DNA from: Gracilaria gracilis
Taxonomy: Eukaryota > Rhodophyta > Florideophyceae > Gracilariales > Gracilariaceae
NCBI GenBank assembly: GCA_030374805.1
Contig: JARGSG010000076.1
Span: 62,001-126,000, forward strand
DNA length: 64,000 nucleotides
Direction of reading: 5' to 3'
Each line of letters starts with the position of its first letter. The stretch's first letter is position 1. This document shows, piece by piece, positions 31,237-41,879 of this stretch. The notes under the pieces are model-generated. The model worked only from the letters and a program-made list of their open reading frames with translations. It was not told where the DNA came from and made no database searches. The position numbers and the translations under genes were made by a program.

Positions 31237-32062
31237 TGTATTACAACGCCCATGAGGGTCATTTTCCCGACCTGTTCGTTTTCGTATGGGCATGGCTGAG
31301 CGCTTATCACTGCAACGCACGGGTTCCTTACTACCGCTATGTTGTGCATGGTGTGTATTGTTATTGTGCTCATTGTGTAATCGCGCACGTATAATGCAGT
31401 CCCAATATGGTTGTGATGGGTATAAGGGTACCACGGTTGCAGGAGACCGTTGGGACAGCACTGCTGGGATTTTAGATATTTATTACATAGTATTTTCATA
31501 GTTTAGAGAGTTTTATACACACTATATAGTGCCAAAGCGCCAAGTCCCTGCCACTCAGTAACTTTCCCCAACCAGGGTTGGCTTTAGATTTCTTCGCCTT
31601 TTCTTCGTACTCTACTCTTTTTCAGAGAGATATTCCGTTGCTAATGGACAGTGTTTTTCTCTGCGTGACCAAAAACAACCATCGCTGGGAGTATTTACCA
31701 ACCATTGTCTTGTTAGATCTTGTATAAGTTGTCTCACGGCTTTGCCATTTTTTGGTCACTCTCGTAACTTTCTTGTCTTTTTTTCTTTTGGGGGGCTTTC
31801 CGCAACTCGGCGCCTTTCCTGACACAGTTTTGCGCCTACCACACTGTGGAAACTTCGTTTTCATTTAGGATAACGCAAACACGCTGCTCACGCGGAGTAC
31901 CATCTTGTCTTACTTTTCTACGCTGTTTGTGAAGGGTAGACCTCAGTCCTACACTCAAGTTGGTTGTGCCATCCTTGAAAGGGCTCTACTGCTGGATTTG
32001 TCTCGTGAGAGGCAGATCCGGACGTTTTCTGGTGTTTTCTGGATTTCAGGCATTACACCACA
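31237..32062 (+). repeat. 3' LTR of the gypsy element
   Basis: The partner of 15861-16675. Similarity ends at cattacaccaca, followed by an A-run. Divergence is far higher than between the copia LTRs, consistent with an older insertion. Confidence 0.75.
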
Positions 32063-33148
32063 AAAAAACCACGAAGCTTTGAGTCAAGATGATTTTAAGA
32101 GCAGTAGTGGTGACGCGTGACCAGCGAGGGCTGGAATAAACGACTGTTAGAAGTTTTAAACGGCATTGGGTTTAAAAGACAGGGTGTGGCTCCAAGGATG
32201 GAAGTTGCCATAGTGGAGAAGGCGGTCGCCTTGCGGACAATGTAGCTGTGGTGGGAGACGCCATGCCAGAGAGTGGTGATGGTGCACCAGGAGGACTGAT
32301 GGTACGACCAGAACGCTGGTGGTTGTAAAAGGATAGTGGTAGCAACTAAGAATAAAAAACTTGTGGGGGTGAGAAAAGACAGTGCGGGTAATGGTGGATT
32401 GGTTGGGACGATAAAACCACTCATGGACTAAAGCTGACGCCATAAAGTCGCGCTTGTTTCTGCTAGGTGGCTTTGGCTTTCGATCATGTGCAGCGTCGGT
32501 ATTGAACTTTAAATTTCTGATTGTGGGTCATGGCGGGTGCCGGTGTGCCTCCACTGGAGTACTGGAATTATGGAAGTTAGAAAGCTGCGAATCTTACGGT
32601 GGATGAACAGAAGCATATTCTGCTTTAGTAGCGGCAATTGTGGCGGAGGAATACCGGTGAGTGCACCGAGCAACGTGCTGCTTCCGGAATAGCACTGCTA
32701 CTGCTGCAGCGCTCTAGCGCTGAGGAAGTGGTAATGTTTTTGCATAATTAGGAGTGACTGTAAGGGGCTGACTATGTTGCAAACATGTGGTCCGCGCGTC
32801 AGAAGCGGCGGTGTGCCCCGTACAATGTGTGGCCGACTCTTTGCTTGAGCGGTAGAAGCAGCAATAGAGTGACAATGAGGAGCAACCATCTTTGTGGTGC
32901 ATTGCGCAACGCCGTGATTGTTTTGGGACACTGTGCGGCGTGGTGTGCAGAGTGTGGAAAATGACGCGAGGGTTAGTGTGGATTAGTTTGTTTCGCAAAG
33001 CCGTGTGGCGTAGGGAGGCCCTGTGCTGGCGTTCTAGCTGGAGCCTCTGCGTCAATTTCACCATGGTGAGGGGTACTTTGGAGAATTGCACGTCCCGATT
33101 GAGGACGAGATTTTGATATCTCGCATGCGAGGACTCGCAATAGCCACT
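32063..33148. other. No gene recognised; probably flank or 3' end of the Mutator-like element
   Basis: No frame with recognisable motifs. The transposase C-terminus and any SWIM-type zinc finger would be expected here if the MULE gene were full length, but were not found. No terminal inverted repeat could be paired by eye. Confidence 0.35.
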
Positions 33149-34867
33149 TCATTGGAAGAAGAAGCGATAGTATATGTGTAGGTCCTTGTAGCATCTCACC
33201 AGCATATTTGGCCTCTCCCTGTAAAGAAACTTGTACCATCGTGGTAGAGTTTGGTTCAAGTTAAAGAAGTACGTTTGTTCGAACTCCGTTCTTTTAGCTT
33301 CAAAGAGCTGCACGGTTTTGCACTTTCTTAAATCGTACATATCCCCCCGCATACCATAGGCCAGGTCACTTCTGCCCACAGACTTGCACCAACGTTCCGC
33401 ATGCGGATCCTGATTTTGGTTAAGGTGCCAGTCGTCCAGAACGACAAAGGATAACGGTAGTACGTTGTGAATGGCATTGATCAAGGCCATGCACTGATCA
33501 ACAGCCACATAGCTCGGAGAGATTCGTATAAACTCCTTGAACCGCTCGAGAACCCAAATGAAACTGTCAATGGTTTCGTCGCCAATATAACCCATAAAGA
33601 ACGTAGTGAGGTTCCCGTGATTGTCCCTCCCATTGACGCCGATGAGAGGAAGAGCGAAGCGGTTTGCAATTGCTTTGCAATCAATTGACACGCCAGGTAC
33701 GATGCCATAACGTCCGTAGTCACTATCCCAGCCGTCCAGGCGCCACGCTATGTACTGAAGACCATCCGTTTGGTCTGTTCTACAGTACACTTTGTCCCTC
33801 GGGTTTTGCGATTGAAGTTGAAGGAGGTTCTGATAGAGTCGGAGACACTCCTTTTCTTTCGGGAACCGTGCGTCTTGCATATACTTAAGACGCTTTCTGA
33901 ACAAAGGCCTATTCACAGTCAGGTTATACTTATCTTCGATAAGTTTTAGGACTATATCATATTGAAGGTGGAGGTTGCTGTGTAAATGGTGGGCTTCCCG
34001 CTCCATATCCGGGGACAACTTTTGGTGTAGCGACTTTCCGACGGAGTGGTTATGATGGGCACGTGAGAAATCTGGAATGAATGCATAGGGTTGCGGACCT
34101 GTTCGGGACACTCTCACACGCCAAACTCTGAAGCTGTAGGGGCATGTGCTATGCCCATTATCTCTGCGAAAACATTTCAGGTAGCCACGTAGTAGAATTC
34201 TTCTGCCATCGTCCTCCGTCCCGTACTTTGAATCACGAATAGAGAGTTTGAAGCCGAAGTAGTCGCCAATGTACTGCAGGTGCTGCAACACTTCATGGGC
34301 TCCTGAAGGCTCCATTTGCTCCAGGTAGGCCACGAACCCTCTACGGACCATTTCTTCAGCGGGGAGCTCTTCCGTAGACGCCGAGCTCTCACTTTCGACA
34401 TTCACAGCCACTCCTGAGTTGTGCAATCCCAAACCTCTCCCGTCCAAGTCCTTCACACACCCTCCTGAGCGGATCCAAGCCAATCCTTCCCCATCCAGGT
34501 CTTCCACACTTGCTCCAGAACCAGTTCTGGCTCTCCATACGTTCAATTCCTTCACGCCCAGCACGTCCGAGTCCAGCACCTCCACTTCCAGCTCGTGTTC
34601 CCCCGCATCCTCACACGCTCTTGAAACTTCCGATGCTCTATTGCTCTCATCCCCATTTGTGGCCCCACGACGCGGTTCTTGCACTCCACCACCGGAATTT
34701 GGGTGGAGAGGGAGGTTCGCTGCAGTATCTTTCTCAATAATGGGGTGGTCTTTCACACTGAGAGGCACAGGCTCCTCCACCGTGTCGCACTCTCTAGGGT
34801 TTGAAGCTCCCAGATGGGGATGATGCGGCTGATACGGGGGGCGTTCTGTCGTCGCTATTGTCCCCAT
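33149..34867 (-). pseudogene. Mutator-like (MULE) transposase, probably truncated
   Basis: From the ATG at 34867 (an upstream TTG at 34891 is in frame), a Pro/Glu-rich N-terminus is followed by a zinc-finger-like region (RGYLKCFRRDNGHSTCPYSF ... RAHHNHSVG) like FAR1/GCM-type DNA-binding domains. The DDE core follows: PGVSIDCKAIANRFALPLIG (D), a FFMGYIGDETIDSFIWVLER helix, PSYVAVDQCMALINAIHNVL (D), and LDDWHLNQN, the MULE 'WHL' signature. It ends at RFFFQ without the later helical and zinc-finger region, so it is likely cut short by the stop at 33149. The frame itself is open for about 570 residues. It would cut and paste the element. Confidence 0.75.
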
Positions 34868-34937
34868 TACGTATAAATGCGACTGGTACAACAGAAGAAG
34901 ATTTAAACTGCAGATAATATGTTAGACAGGCAGAGAA

Positions 34938-36640
34938 TCATCCACTTCTTGCAGAACGGAGGATCAAACGTACCTTTTCCGTTGCGGCTTTCAATTTCGG
35001 TTTCACTAAGTGCGTTACATCAATCACGGAACTATCGTCTGATAGTACGCCTGTTGAAGCATGAGTGGCATCTCGGGCCACACGACACCCCTTTAACGCC
35101 CCATGAACATCGTCCGAACCCTCCTCGTCATCAATATGTATGACGTTCTTTATACCGGTTGCGCGGCACACCTCCTCTTGTGTTCTCAGGTAATTACCGT
35201 CTCTAAGAGGGGCTGCTGTTCTAAACACTCTGGAGGGGCGAGGTGGAATTGAAACCATAAAGTCTTTCTCATCCGTGCTTCGTGCTTCTTCTTGGCCACC
35301 AAGTCCTCTCTCTTCCATACCTGAAGAGGTAGGAATGTAATGGATGTACGGTAAACGAATTTTATCCCCAGCTACTCTCTTGATTGTTGCAGTCACTGCT
35401 TGTTTACGTTTCTGTTTGCCTCCACGCATATCCACATCCAGTCGTTCGTGGTTGTGAACATCATACGTCTCGGTGGGGAGCCAGCCTTTCCCGTTCAACA
35501 ACGCCTTCGCCATAAAAGCCGCCTTGCACCCACAACCTGGCGGATCTTTCTTGTATTTCATACAGCGTATCCTGAGGTTAAGGTCATACTCTAACGACGC
35601 AGTGACTGGCTTGGAGTATTGGACGAAATACTGATAGCCTTCCGACTCCACAAGGTCATAGATATAGCCCGGAAGATCCATTACCACGCGTTCGTTCTTT
35701 GGCGATATTCGCGACTTCCCTCTACCCTTCTTTCCTATTCCTTTTTGCCTCGCTACCATCGTCCTCTGTACCACTGCAGTACGTCCACTCCCCCCTTCAA
35801 GAGTAGAATTCTCGCCAGAACCTCCTTGACCAGCAGTGTATTCACAAGCTGTTCTAAACGCCACCCCACGTTGCCCACTTTCTCCGTCATGACGATCCAA
35901 GTATATCTTGGCACGTTGTCGGAGGTGCGTCTGGTCCACAGTGTAGGCATTATTCATCGGTAGAACGTGTGATATGGACATTACCATACGAATACGGGCT
36001 TCCGCGCATGCCCAACGATACTTCTCGGTGAGATGATAGGTGTGTTTCTTAGTGAAAGTGGCTTCTGGAATGATCCCTCGCGTCTCACAGAAATGAGTCA
36101 TTGTAGACACAACATAAGCACCACAATTGTATGAATCTTTCTGCCGCTTATACGCAAGAACATCTAACATATAGTTCTCAGAGGGGAATATCCACTCCTT
36201 TTTCTCCCTCAACGCATAGTCAATTATTCTCGTCAACAGCTTGCGACATTCTACGGGACATTGTTCTCCCAGGCTGTCACCCCAATACATCTCCCACCGC
36301 TTTCCGTCCAACTTTCGCGCCACAAACAACGCCAAATGAACACGAGCAATGTTAACTGGAACTACAATAGTGTCTATCGCTGCGGGGCTGCGATAGAGTT
36401 TCTCGCAGAACGTCGCAGAGTACGACTCAAGCCTCTCCAGCTGGTTTTCATGGATTTACGTGTCAATCACACATGCAAGACCATGTAGATTGGCACCAGT
36501 ATCTGGTTGTACTAGAACCACGCCATATTTTGGCTCCAGTTCAAATACCCCGGCTTGAAGCAATTCATGGGAGAACCAACTTTTCGCCTCACAACTTTCA
36601 TAAAAATTAGTAATTTTTACTCCTTGCTCATCGGAGACAG
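34938..36640 (-). pseudogene. Ulp1/SENP-like cysteine protease with FLYWCH-like zinc finger, MULE partner gene
   Basis: The frame reads from about 36640 (SWFSHELLQAGVFELEPKYG) through one TAA (36456-36458) into the protease core. That core has IVVPVNIARVHLALF (catalytic His), GKRWEMYWGDSLG (Asp), and RQKDSYNCGAYVVSTMTHF (Gln and Cys), the C48 His-Asp-Cys triad. The C-terminal half has LRIRCMKYKKDPPGCGCKAA and TETYDVHNHERLD, a C..C..H.H FLYWCH/WRKY-like DNA-binding domain. It ends 47 bases before the transposase frame on the same strand. Mutator elements carrying Ulp1 proteases are known; here it is a separate gene. If the TAA is real the protein is dead, unless translation starts at an internal codon. 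Confidence 0.75.
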
Positions 36641-36668
36641 TTTTTATCTAATCACATATTAGGTACAC

Positions 36669-36999
36669 TTACAGTCCTTTCAGCTTCCGATAACGAGCCC
36701 GACTTTTTCTCTTGTACGTAACGGAGGTTTTTGGAGATGTCTTCTTAATACAAAGCGAAATTGTTCGTAGCATATTGTTCATATTTTGCTTTTGAGCATC
36801 GGTGAGGTCAGGGATACGGCCATTTTTCGTCGTCGGTATCATCGTTACGCGGGTCAACGTAGGCTACCACTATAGATTCCAAAGAGTCATTTGGTGAATA
36901 CTGAACAGGTGAATCATTTGCATTGGTAAACAAAATAATCTCAACATAATAATTCTTCAACGATATTTTCGTAGAGTGTTTGGCTTCATCTAGATTCAA
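36669..36999 (-). pseudogene. Possible N-terminal part of the Ulp1-like gene
   Basis: Two overlapping minus frames (36999-36808, NYYVEIILFTNANDSPVQYS; 36857-36669, DLTDAQKQNMNNMLRTISL) look coding and run toward the protease. A GTAAGT at the end of the second could be a 5' splice site. The assignment is tentative. Confidence 0.25.
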
Positions 37000-38173
37000 G
37001 GTCGTACTACATTAGAGGTTAAGAGGTTGATGACCTCAGAAGCTAATGTTTTTAGTTTACTTTAGCCCAGAAGCGCGCACTTTTCTATTCTAATCTAGCG
37101 CTGCTCTTCGGTTCTATAGAACTTCTGTAACGGAGAAAAGTGGTCACGCCGGGCTGTTGTGAGGCTTGGGCCAATGGCAATGTGCGCTAGGGAAGTTGTA
37201 TGGACTTGGCGCAATTGGAGTGGTACAGAGAACCGGCGAAGACGTGACCATTTCATGGGAGGTTCTCCGCCTTTTTTGTTACATATAAGTAGAGGTTCTG
37301 TGGGGGAGGTTCTTAACAGCTCTCACTGTGCGTCGATTTTCCTCCTCCCGGCGATTCGTCGTCGTGCGAAATTGGTCACGCTCTCTGCTGGCTGCGGCGA
37401 GCCGTGTAACACGCGCACAAATGCACACGCGTGCACGTGTGTGTGCGTGCCAGTGTGCACGGGCTACACGTGCGCGGAATTGTGGGGAAAGAGAAGGTCT
37501 GGTATTTAAATCGGCAATTCTGTATTGTACCAAAGGTACTTATTGCCGCAATACTGTATTATACTATTGCATTGTTGTATGTGCGTTGTGTTTTTAGGTC
37601 AAACATTTACATCACGTCAGGAACTATTACTCTGCACAAACAGTTTGGTTTTTGACAGGTCGAATGCATTATGTAGTATTATGACATGTAACTGTGTGGA
37701 AACCGACCAACTTTGTAGGTCTAGTTTACCAAAAATCTCGTACATGTTTAAGCGGTTCAAATTAAGCCGGTGAGGACGCTACCCTCATGCATTTGTTTTG
37801 TTCCTCTGGGGTTGTCACCATCCGCGTCGTTTCGCAACGTTGTTCCAAAAAGAACGTTCACAATGAGTTTATTGTCATGTGTGAAATTTAGTATTTTCAT
37901 TACAAATCAATCGGAGGGTGGCAAAAATGCACTTTTCCGCAGCTGTCTGTCCGACGAGAAGCTTTTGTACCCCAAAAATAAATTGCTTTCGTTCGTTCGT
38001 TGTACACCAGTCGTCTCACAAACCTATCTCAAACCTACCTAGTACTATTCAACTATTTGTGTTTAGTAAACTAAGCGTTTTGGTTTTCAATGACCTTCAG
38101 TGATCTTCGACGCCGGGTGTGGTGCTGAGAGCTGCAGCTGACAGCCACAAGGGGTTACGATAACACCTCCGCG
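37000..38173. other. No gene; contains an alternating purine-pyrimidine stretch
   Basis: No supportable frame. Bases 37408-37478 are largely alternating purine/pyrimidine (acacgcgtgcacgtgtgtgt), a Z-DNA-prone simple sequence. The rest is AT-rich. Confidence 0.5.
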
Positions 38174-38283
38174 GAGTGGCTTGAGGTCACCACACCATGA
38201 GCGGCAACCGGTAACCACCTTCGGGTGCTTTTTGTCTGGGCCAGGGGTCCTTGGCTCAAACGCGGTCCTGGTGCTCTTCCACC
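38174..38283 (+). repeat. tRNA-related SINE-like repeat, copy 1
   Basis: The segment gtcaccacaccatgagcggcaa..ccggtaaccaccttcgggtgctttt...tcctggt matches, in opposite orientation, 52801-52915. It contains an A-box-like stretch but only a poor B-box. Flanking sequence from 38110 (ccgggtgtggtgctgagagctgcagctgacag) may belong to the same unit. Confidence 0.5.
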
Positions 38284-39143
38284 CGGTTCACTACACCGGG
38301 GTACTGTCAATAAGAAGAAATCAATGATTTGACAGTCTCGCGTTGCTCTATGCTCACTATTATTATTTGTGAGGAGACATACAATGCGAAAAAGTGCTCC
38401 AGCGGTTCTGCTCCACCGGAAAGTAACTATCCTACGAGTTTAGAGAATCCCATCGAGAGGGCACTGCTCTAACGGTGGCAGAGTTGGACAAACAAGACGG
38501 ATAGAATCGTAGTGGCGCAAGCCAGAGTCATTCTCCTCATGAAAAGCACGTGAAACAGCGAACGGTCATCAGAGGCGCATCCTGGATCTGTCATCCCATC
38601 CACTTTTGTTTTCGATAAATCTCTTCATCGTTCCTTAAAATTCCGGTCCGGGATAATCAACAAAGCGGCATGGGGCCTCCGCACTTGGTTCTTGTGCGTA
38701 ATGCGAAAGCAGAATTACTTTAGAGAAATGCACGCATACTACTTCATGATATGATAGTTGCCAACAATTGCCGGGTTCTTCATAGCTGCTAAGAAGAACA
38801 AGAAGCCCATGGATAAAACAACTATCATCGTTTCTTGAGATGTTACTGTATATATACTCTACTCAAATGCCATCAAAGCATCAAAGCATCAAGAATGCAT
38901 ATGTAACATCACCGAGAAAAGTCCAATGCTGCAAAGCGCACTCCAGGAAGGATAGGAGCACCAACGAAGGGCAACATTGCATGGGGAAATCGTTGGCATA
39001 GAGAATGAGGAATGCCGTTTTCCACAAAAAAATACGCATTTGCATTGTTGACCCTACCTTTCGTTCAACAAAGGTGAACCAAACGAAACCAAGTGGATGG
39101 AGCGTTGGAGCGCTTTACGAGTAGAGAAGGAAGCTGTGTTCCA
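38284..39143. other. Intergenic, no gene recognised
   Basis: Short frames only. It serves as upstream flank of the 39252 gene. Confidence 0.5.
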
Positions 39144-39150
39144 TATAAAT
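39144..39150 (+). promoter_or_regulatory. Putative TATA box
   Basis: tataaat, 102 bases upstream of the ATG at 39252; a normal core-promoter position with a short leader. Confidence 0.4.
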
Positions 39151-39251
39151 GGGAGTCGAGAGAGCTTGGTCCGAATTGAAATATCCCAAGTCGCAAAGGG
39201 CTCCTGCTCCCGTTCTCTTCCAGGTCAAGATTTACAATTTATCTTTGAACA

Positions 39252-39857
39252 ATGAAAATGAACATCTTCCTCATCTACTCCATCCTCACACTGTTAGTTC
39301 TTCTTGCCGTGGCCAATCATGGTCAGGCTTCACCTCTATCCAAATTAGCCTCCGTTTCGAACGAAGAGTTTTCAACAATCGGAAGACCTGGAAACAAATC
39401 CTTAGAGTCTTCCATACACCTCAAAGCTGAAGAAATGCCGAATCACGAAATCCTTACTTGTTCTAATTCCTACTTAGATCGCTGCTTCGACTCTCGCGGC
39501 AACTGCTATGACTGCATTCAAAACGGTATAAGAATCGTCCGGCCGCCCAACAATGAGCTATTAATTCTTCAAGGCAAAGAGGTTGGCATGCAATTATACG
39601 AGCCGGAAGGAATAATGCGAGAGACATACCACATCGGGAAGAAAGCGGAGGTCCCCATGTCATACGGAGGTTATATTGGTATTCCAAATTGGCAGGAGAT
39701 TCCTCGCAACGTTGATATGGAATGCATTCGAACTGAGCCTACTGGCAGGAGTATTGGAACTTGCTGCGGAGCATGCAGCTTCCTCAACGGCTATCGACCT
39801 CGACGTGGTGATCCTTCTGGACTATGTTGCGGAGGATGCTCGTATCTAAATCGTTGA
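39252..39857 (+). CDS. Secreted cysteine-rich protein of unknown function
   Basis: 201 residues. The first ~26 are a signal peptide (MKMNIFLIYSILTLLVLLAV..., cleavage likely after the NHGQA region). Eleven cysteines follow. Four sit in TCSNSYLDRC and GNCYDC (residues ~70-91). One is in DMEC. Six are in two copies of a C-terminal motif, GTCCGACSFLN and GLCCGGCSYLNR, which end the protein. The paired CC-x2-C motifs suggest disulfide-rich folding or metal binding outside the cell. Family not recognised. It is intact, single-exon, preceded by a TATA box, and convergent with the haloperoxidase-like gene downstream. Confidence 0.75.
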   Translation: MKMNIFLIYSILTLLVLLAVANHGQASPLSKLASVSNEEFSTIGRPGNKSLESSIHLKAEEMPNHEILTCSNSYLDRCFDSRGNCYDCIQNGIRIVRPPNNELLILQGKEVGMQLYEPEGIMRETYHIGKKAEVPMSYGGYIGIPNWQEIPRNVDMECIRTEPTGRSIGTCCGACSFLNGYRPRRGDPSGLCCGGCSYLNR

Positions 39858-40182
39858 GATAGAAGTAATTTATTTAGAACGTATCGTTCATTATGCACGT
39901 ACTGCATGCGTGCTGCGACATGTCTCTAGCGGGAGTCCAATCCTCTGTTGTAGCCAGCTGGGTACATTCATACTCGAAGTCGATTAACGTGGCTACCACT
40001 GAATAACCATTTTTTTCTAACACTTTTCTGGCTTCGCCTTCGAGGTCACGTGTAAAACCATAGCCGTGATGAAAAGCATGTTGGCAATAGTAATGTCGTC
40101 CGAGTTTAAACAGTTTAGTTTAATTAAGTGAAAACCTGAAATGGCAGAGGATAAGAGAAGTCTTTTGAGACATACGCTAGTT

Positions 40183-41775
40183 CTAGTCTTCTTCCCAGAA
40201 CCTTTCCACATCCTCTGGAAGCCACTTCAACCATGTGAAATCTGCCTCGCCGGAGACAAGCTTATCCATCAAGTCTTGAGAGGCTTGACCGATGCCCTTG
40301 CAGAGGTCTGCTCCAGCTTTAATGGCGGGTTCAAAATGAACGCCGGCCCACAACCTTGACTTTCCGCAAAGATCGGCCCATTCTGAGAGATGGTTGATCT
40401 CAATTTCTATGTCCTCGGATGGAACTTGTCCGGGATAGAACTTGCTAGAACCTTTCGGGACTGTGAACTTGTACGGGAATAAGTCCCGGCCCTTGGTATT
40501 GGCTAATGCGAATTCAACGACGGCAGTGCACGAACAGGAAGACCCAGAGGGAATGTCTGAGTGGGGCATGGTGCGAATGTATGGCTGCCATTCTCCAGCC
40601 TTGATCATGACGGGTTTCTTGCCTGGTCCACCCCAGACTTTGAATTTCCGGTTCCCAAATAAGAACTTCATGGTTTGTCCAGTAGGTCTGATAGCATCAA
40701 CACGGCGCTTCTCCTTCCAAGCAGTCATCAAGGAGTCGAATGAAGCGAAGTTCGAACCCATACCGTAAATGATTTCCTCATCTAAATTCAAGTCAAGGGC
40801 GGGACCAACCAGCGAAAATCGCACTGCCGTAGCAATGCTTGCGATGCCGGCTGGATTTTCCTTGGTACGGAAGGCCTTGGCCTTGTTGTCAAACAATTCA
40901 GCAAACACTCTTTGCTTCTCAGTCATATTTTCTGACACACTGAGTAACTTCCTAGCATGACGACGCAAAGTTTTGATATCCCTTGGAAGAGCTTCGTCGA
41001 CGGAGGCAGTGTCCTTGCGATACGGTGATCTGACCTTGCGGTTTTCTACTTGCTCAGGAGAAAGACTGAAGGAAATAGCGGATCCAGCGTAGGGGGCAAC
41101 GAACTCTTGACGGAAGAAGAAACCTCTGCCATTGTTCTCAAGCATTGGTTGCCATTTGAACGGGAAATTAATTTTCCATGGGTTGTTGAAAGGAGTGTAA
41201 TCTGTGTAGTCCGAAAAGAACTGCCTGTAATTATCTTGAGCTTGATCGGCAGTAAGATCACCTTCAGCATTCCATCCGTCAATCTTCATTAGACGAGCAG
41301 TGTCCCAGCCTGCCCGATTACCGATACCGATTGGGGTAGCAAGGTCAGTAGAGCGATCATCCGGATCATATCCGAGTTCCTCCATGAGGTCTCTGTAAAG
41401 CGGGATTCCGGAATCACCTCCAAAACTGTGCGGGGATTCCTCGTACACACGTAGTAGGGCATACAAGACGGCGAGATTCTTGTTTTCACGAGTATGTTCA
41501 TTGGCCGGGCGTCTGAAACGAGATCGGCCAAAGATATCCACAGCCGTCGGATGATAGCTAGTCCAAGCGTTGTATGTAGCCATGCTGAGGTACAGGATAG
41601 CTCGGAATTGAATTGGAGTCTCGAGGGAGTCAATGGTGAGTGAGTCGAAGACGCGTGGGAAGGCCACAAAGGCGAAGACAGAACTCTCGCGATCGATTGT
41701 GTTCTCTGTTTTGTTCATGCATTCTGCGTTGGCGATGGCCAAGAGGCCGAGGAAGAGAAGAGCGAACTTGATCAT
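40183..41775 (-). CDS. Secreted vanadium-dependent haloperoxidase / PAP2-like protein with altered active site
   Basis: 530 residues with a clear signal peptide (MIKFALLFLGLLAIANA). The three phosphate/vanadate-binding signatures of the haloperoxidase-PAP2 superfamily are present: KRRVDAIRP (K356, R363), IPSGSSCSC (residues 408-416) and SRLWAGVHFEPA (R474, H480). In active enzymes motif 2 is PSGH and motif 3 ends in Asp; here they are Ser412 and Ala484. The vanadate-binding Lys, Args and final His are kept, but the acid-base His and its supporting Asp are changed. Active relatives oxidise bromide or iodide with H2O2, in algae often at the cell surface. This one may have another activity or none. 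The frame is intact, with a TATA box just upstream. Confidence 0.85.
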   Translation of the reverse strand: MIKFALLFLGLLAIANAECMNKTENTIDRESSVFAFVAFPRVFDSLTIDSLETPIQFRAILYLSMATYNAWTSYHPTAVDIFGRSRFRRPANEHTRENKNLAVLYALLRVYEESPHSFGGDSGIPLYRDLMEELGYDPDDRSTDLATPIGIGNRAGWDTARLMKIDGWNAEGDLTADQAQDNYRQFFSDYTDYTPFNNPWKINFPFKWQPMLENNGRGFFFRQEFVAPYAGSAISFSLSPEQVENRKVRSPYRKDTASVDEALPRDIKTLRRHARKLLSVSENMTEKQRVFAELFDNKAKAFRTKENPAGIASIATAVRFSLVGPALDLNLDEEIIYGMGSNFASFDSLMTAWKEKRRVDAIRPTGQTMKFLFGNRKFKVWGGPGKKPVMIKAGEWQPYIRTMPHSDIPSGSSCSCTAVVEFALANTKGRDLFPYKFTVPKGSSKFYPGQVPSEDIEIEINHLSEWADLCGKSRLWAGVHFEPAIKAGADLCKGIGQASQDLMDKLVSGEADFTWLKWLPEDVERFWEED

Positions 41776-41847
41776 GGCGTGGTAGGCAGCTGACGTCTTA
41801 GTGAGGAGTGCTGTTTGCGCTGATGGAAGAGAAGGGAGGGGAGCGAG

Positions 41848-41854
41848 TTTTTAT
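41848..41854 (-). promoter_or_regulatory. Putative TATA box of the haloperoxidase-like gene
   Basis: TATAAAA on the minus strand, about 73 bases upstream of the ATG at 41775. Confidence 0.45.
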
Positions 41855-41879
41855 AGAGCTTGGGGAAGTTGGACTCGGG

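Larger units (their letters stand above)
15861..32062 (+). mobile_element. Degraded chromodomain-containing Ty3/gypsy LTR retrotransposon, split by a copia insertion
   Basis: Two long diverged direct repeats (LTRs, 15861-16675 and 31237-32062) enclose, in + order: gag, zinc knuckle, protease, reverse transcriptase, RNase H, integrase and chromodomain. The integrase-after-RNase-H order and the chromodomain place it among Ty3/gypsy chromoviruses. A copia element (24527-29029) sits inside the chromodomain. Removing it restores a continuous chromodomain frame and leaves an element of about 11.7 kb. Many stops and frameshifts show it is inactive. Flanking pentamers aagga (15856-15860) and aaaaa (after 32062) could be a decayed target duplication. 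Confidence 0.85.

Noticed and set aside
38100..38310. SRP RNA (7SL) gene suggested by gccgggtgtggtg
   Set aside because: The conserved SRP helix-8 motifs were not found, and the segment matches a dispersed repeat at 52.8 kb.
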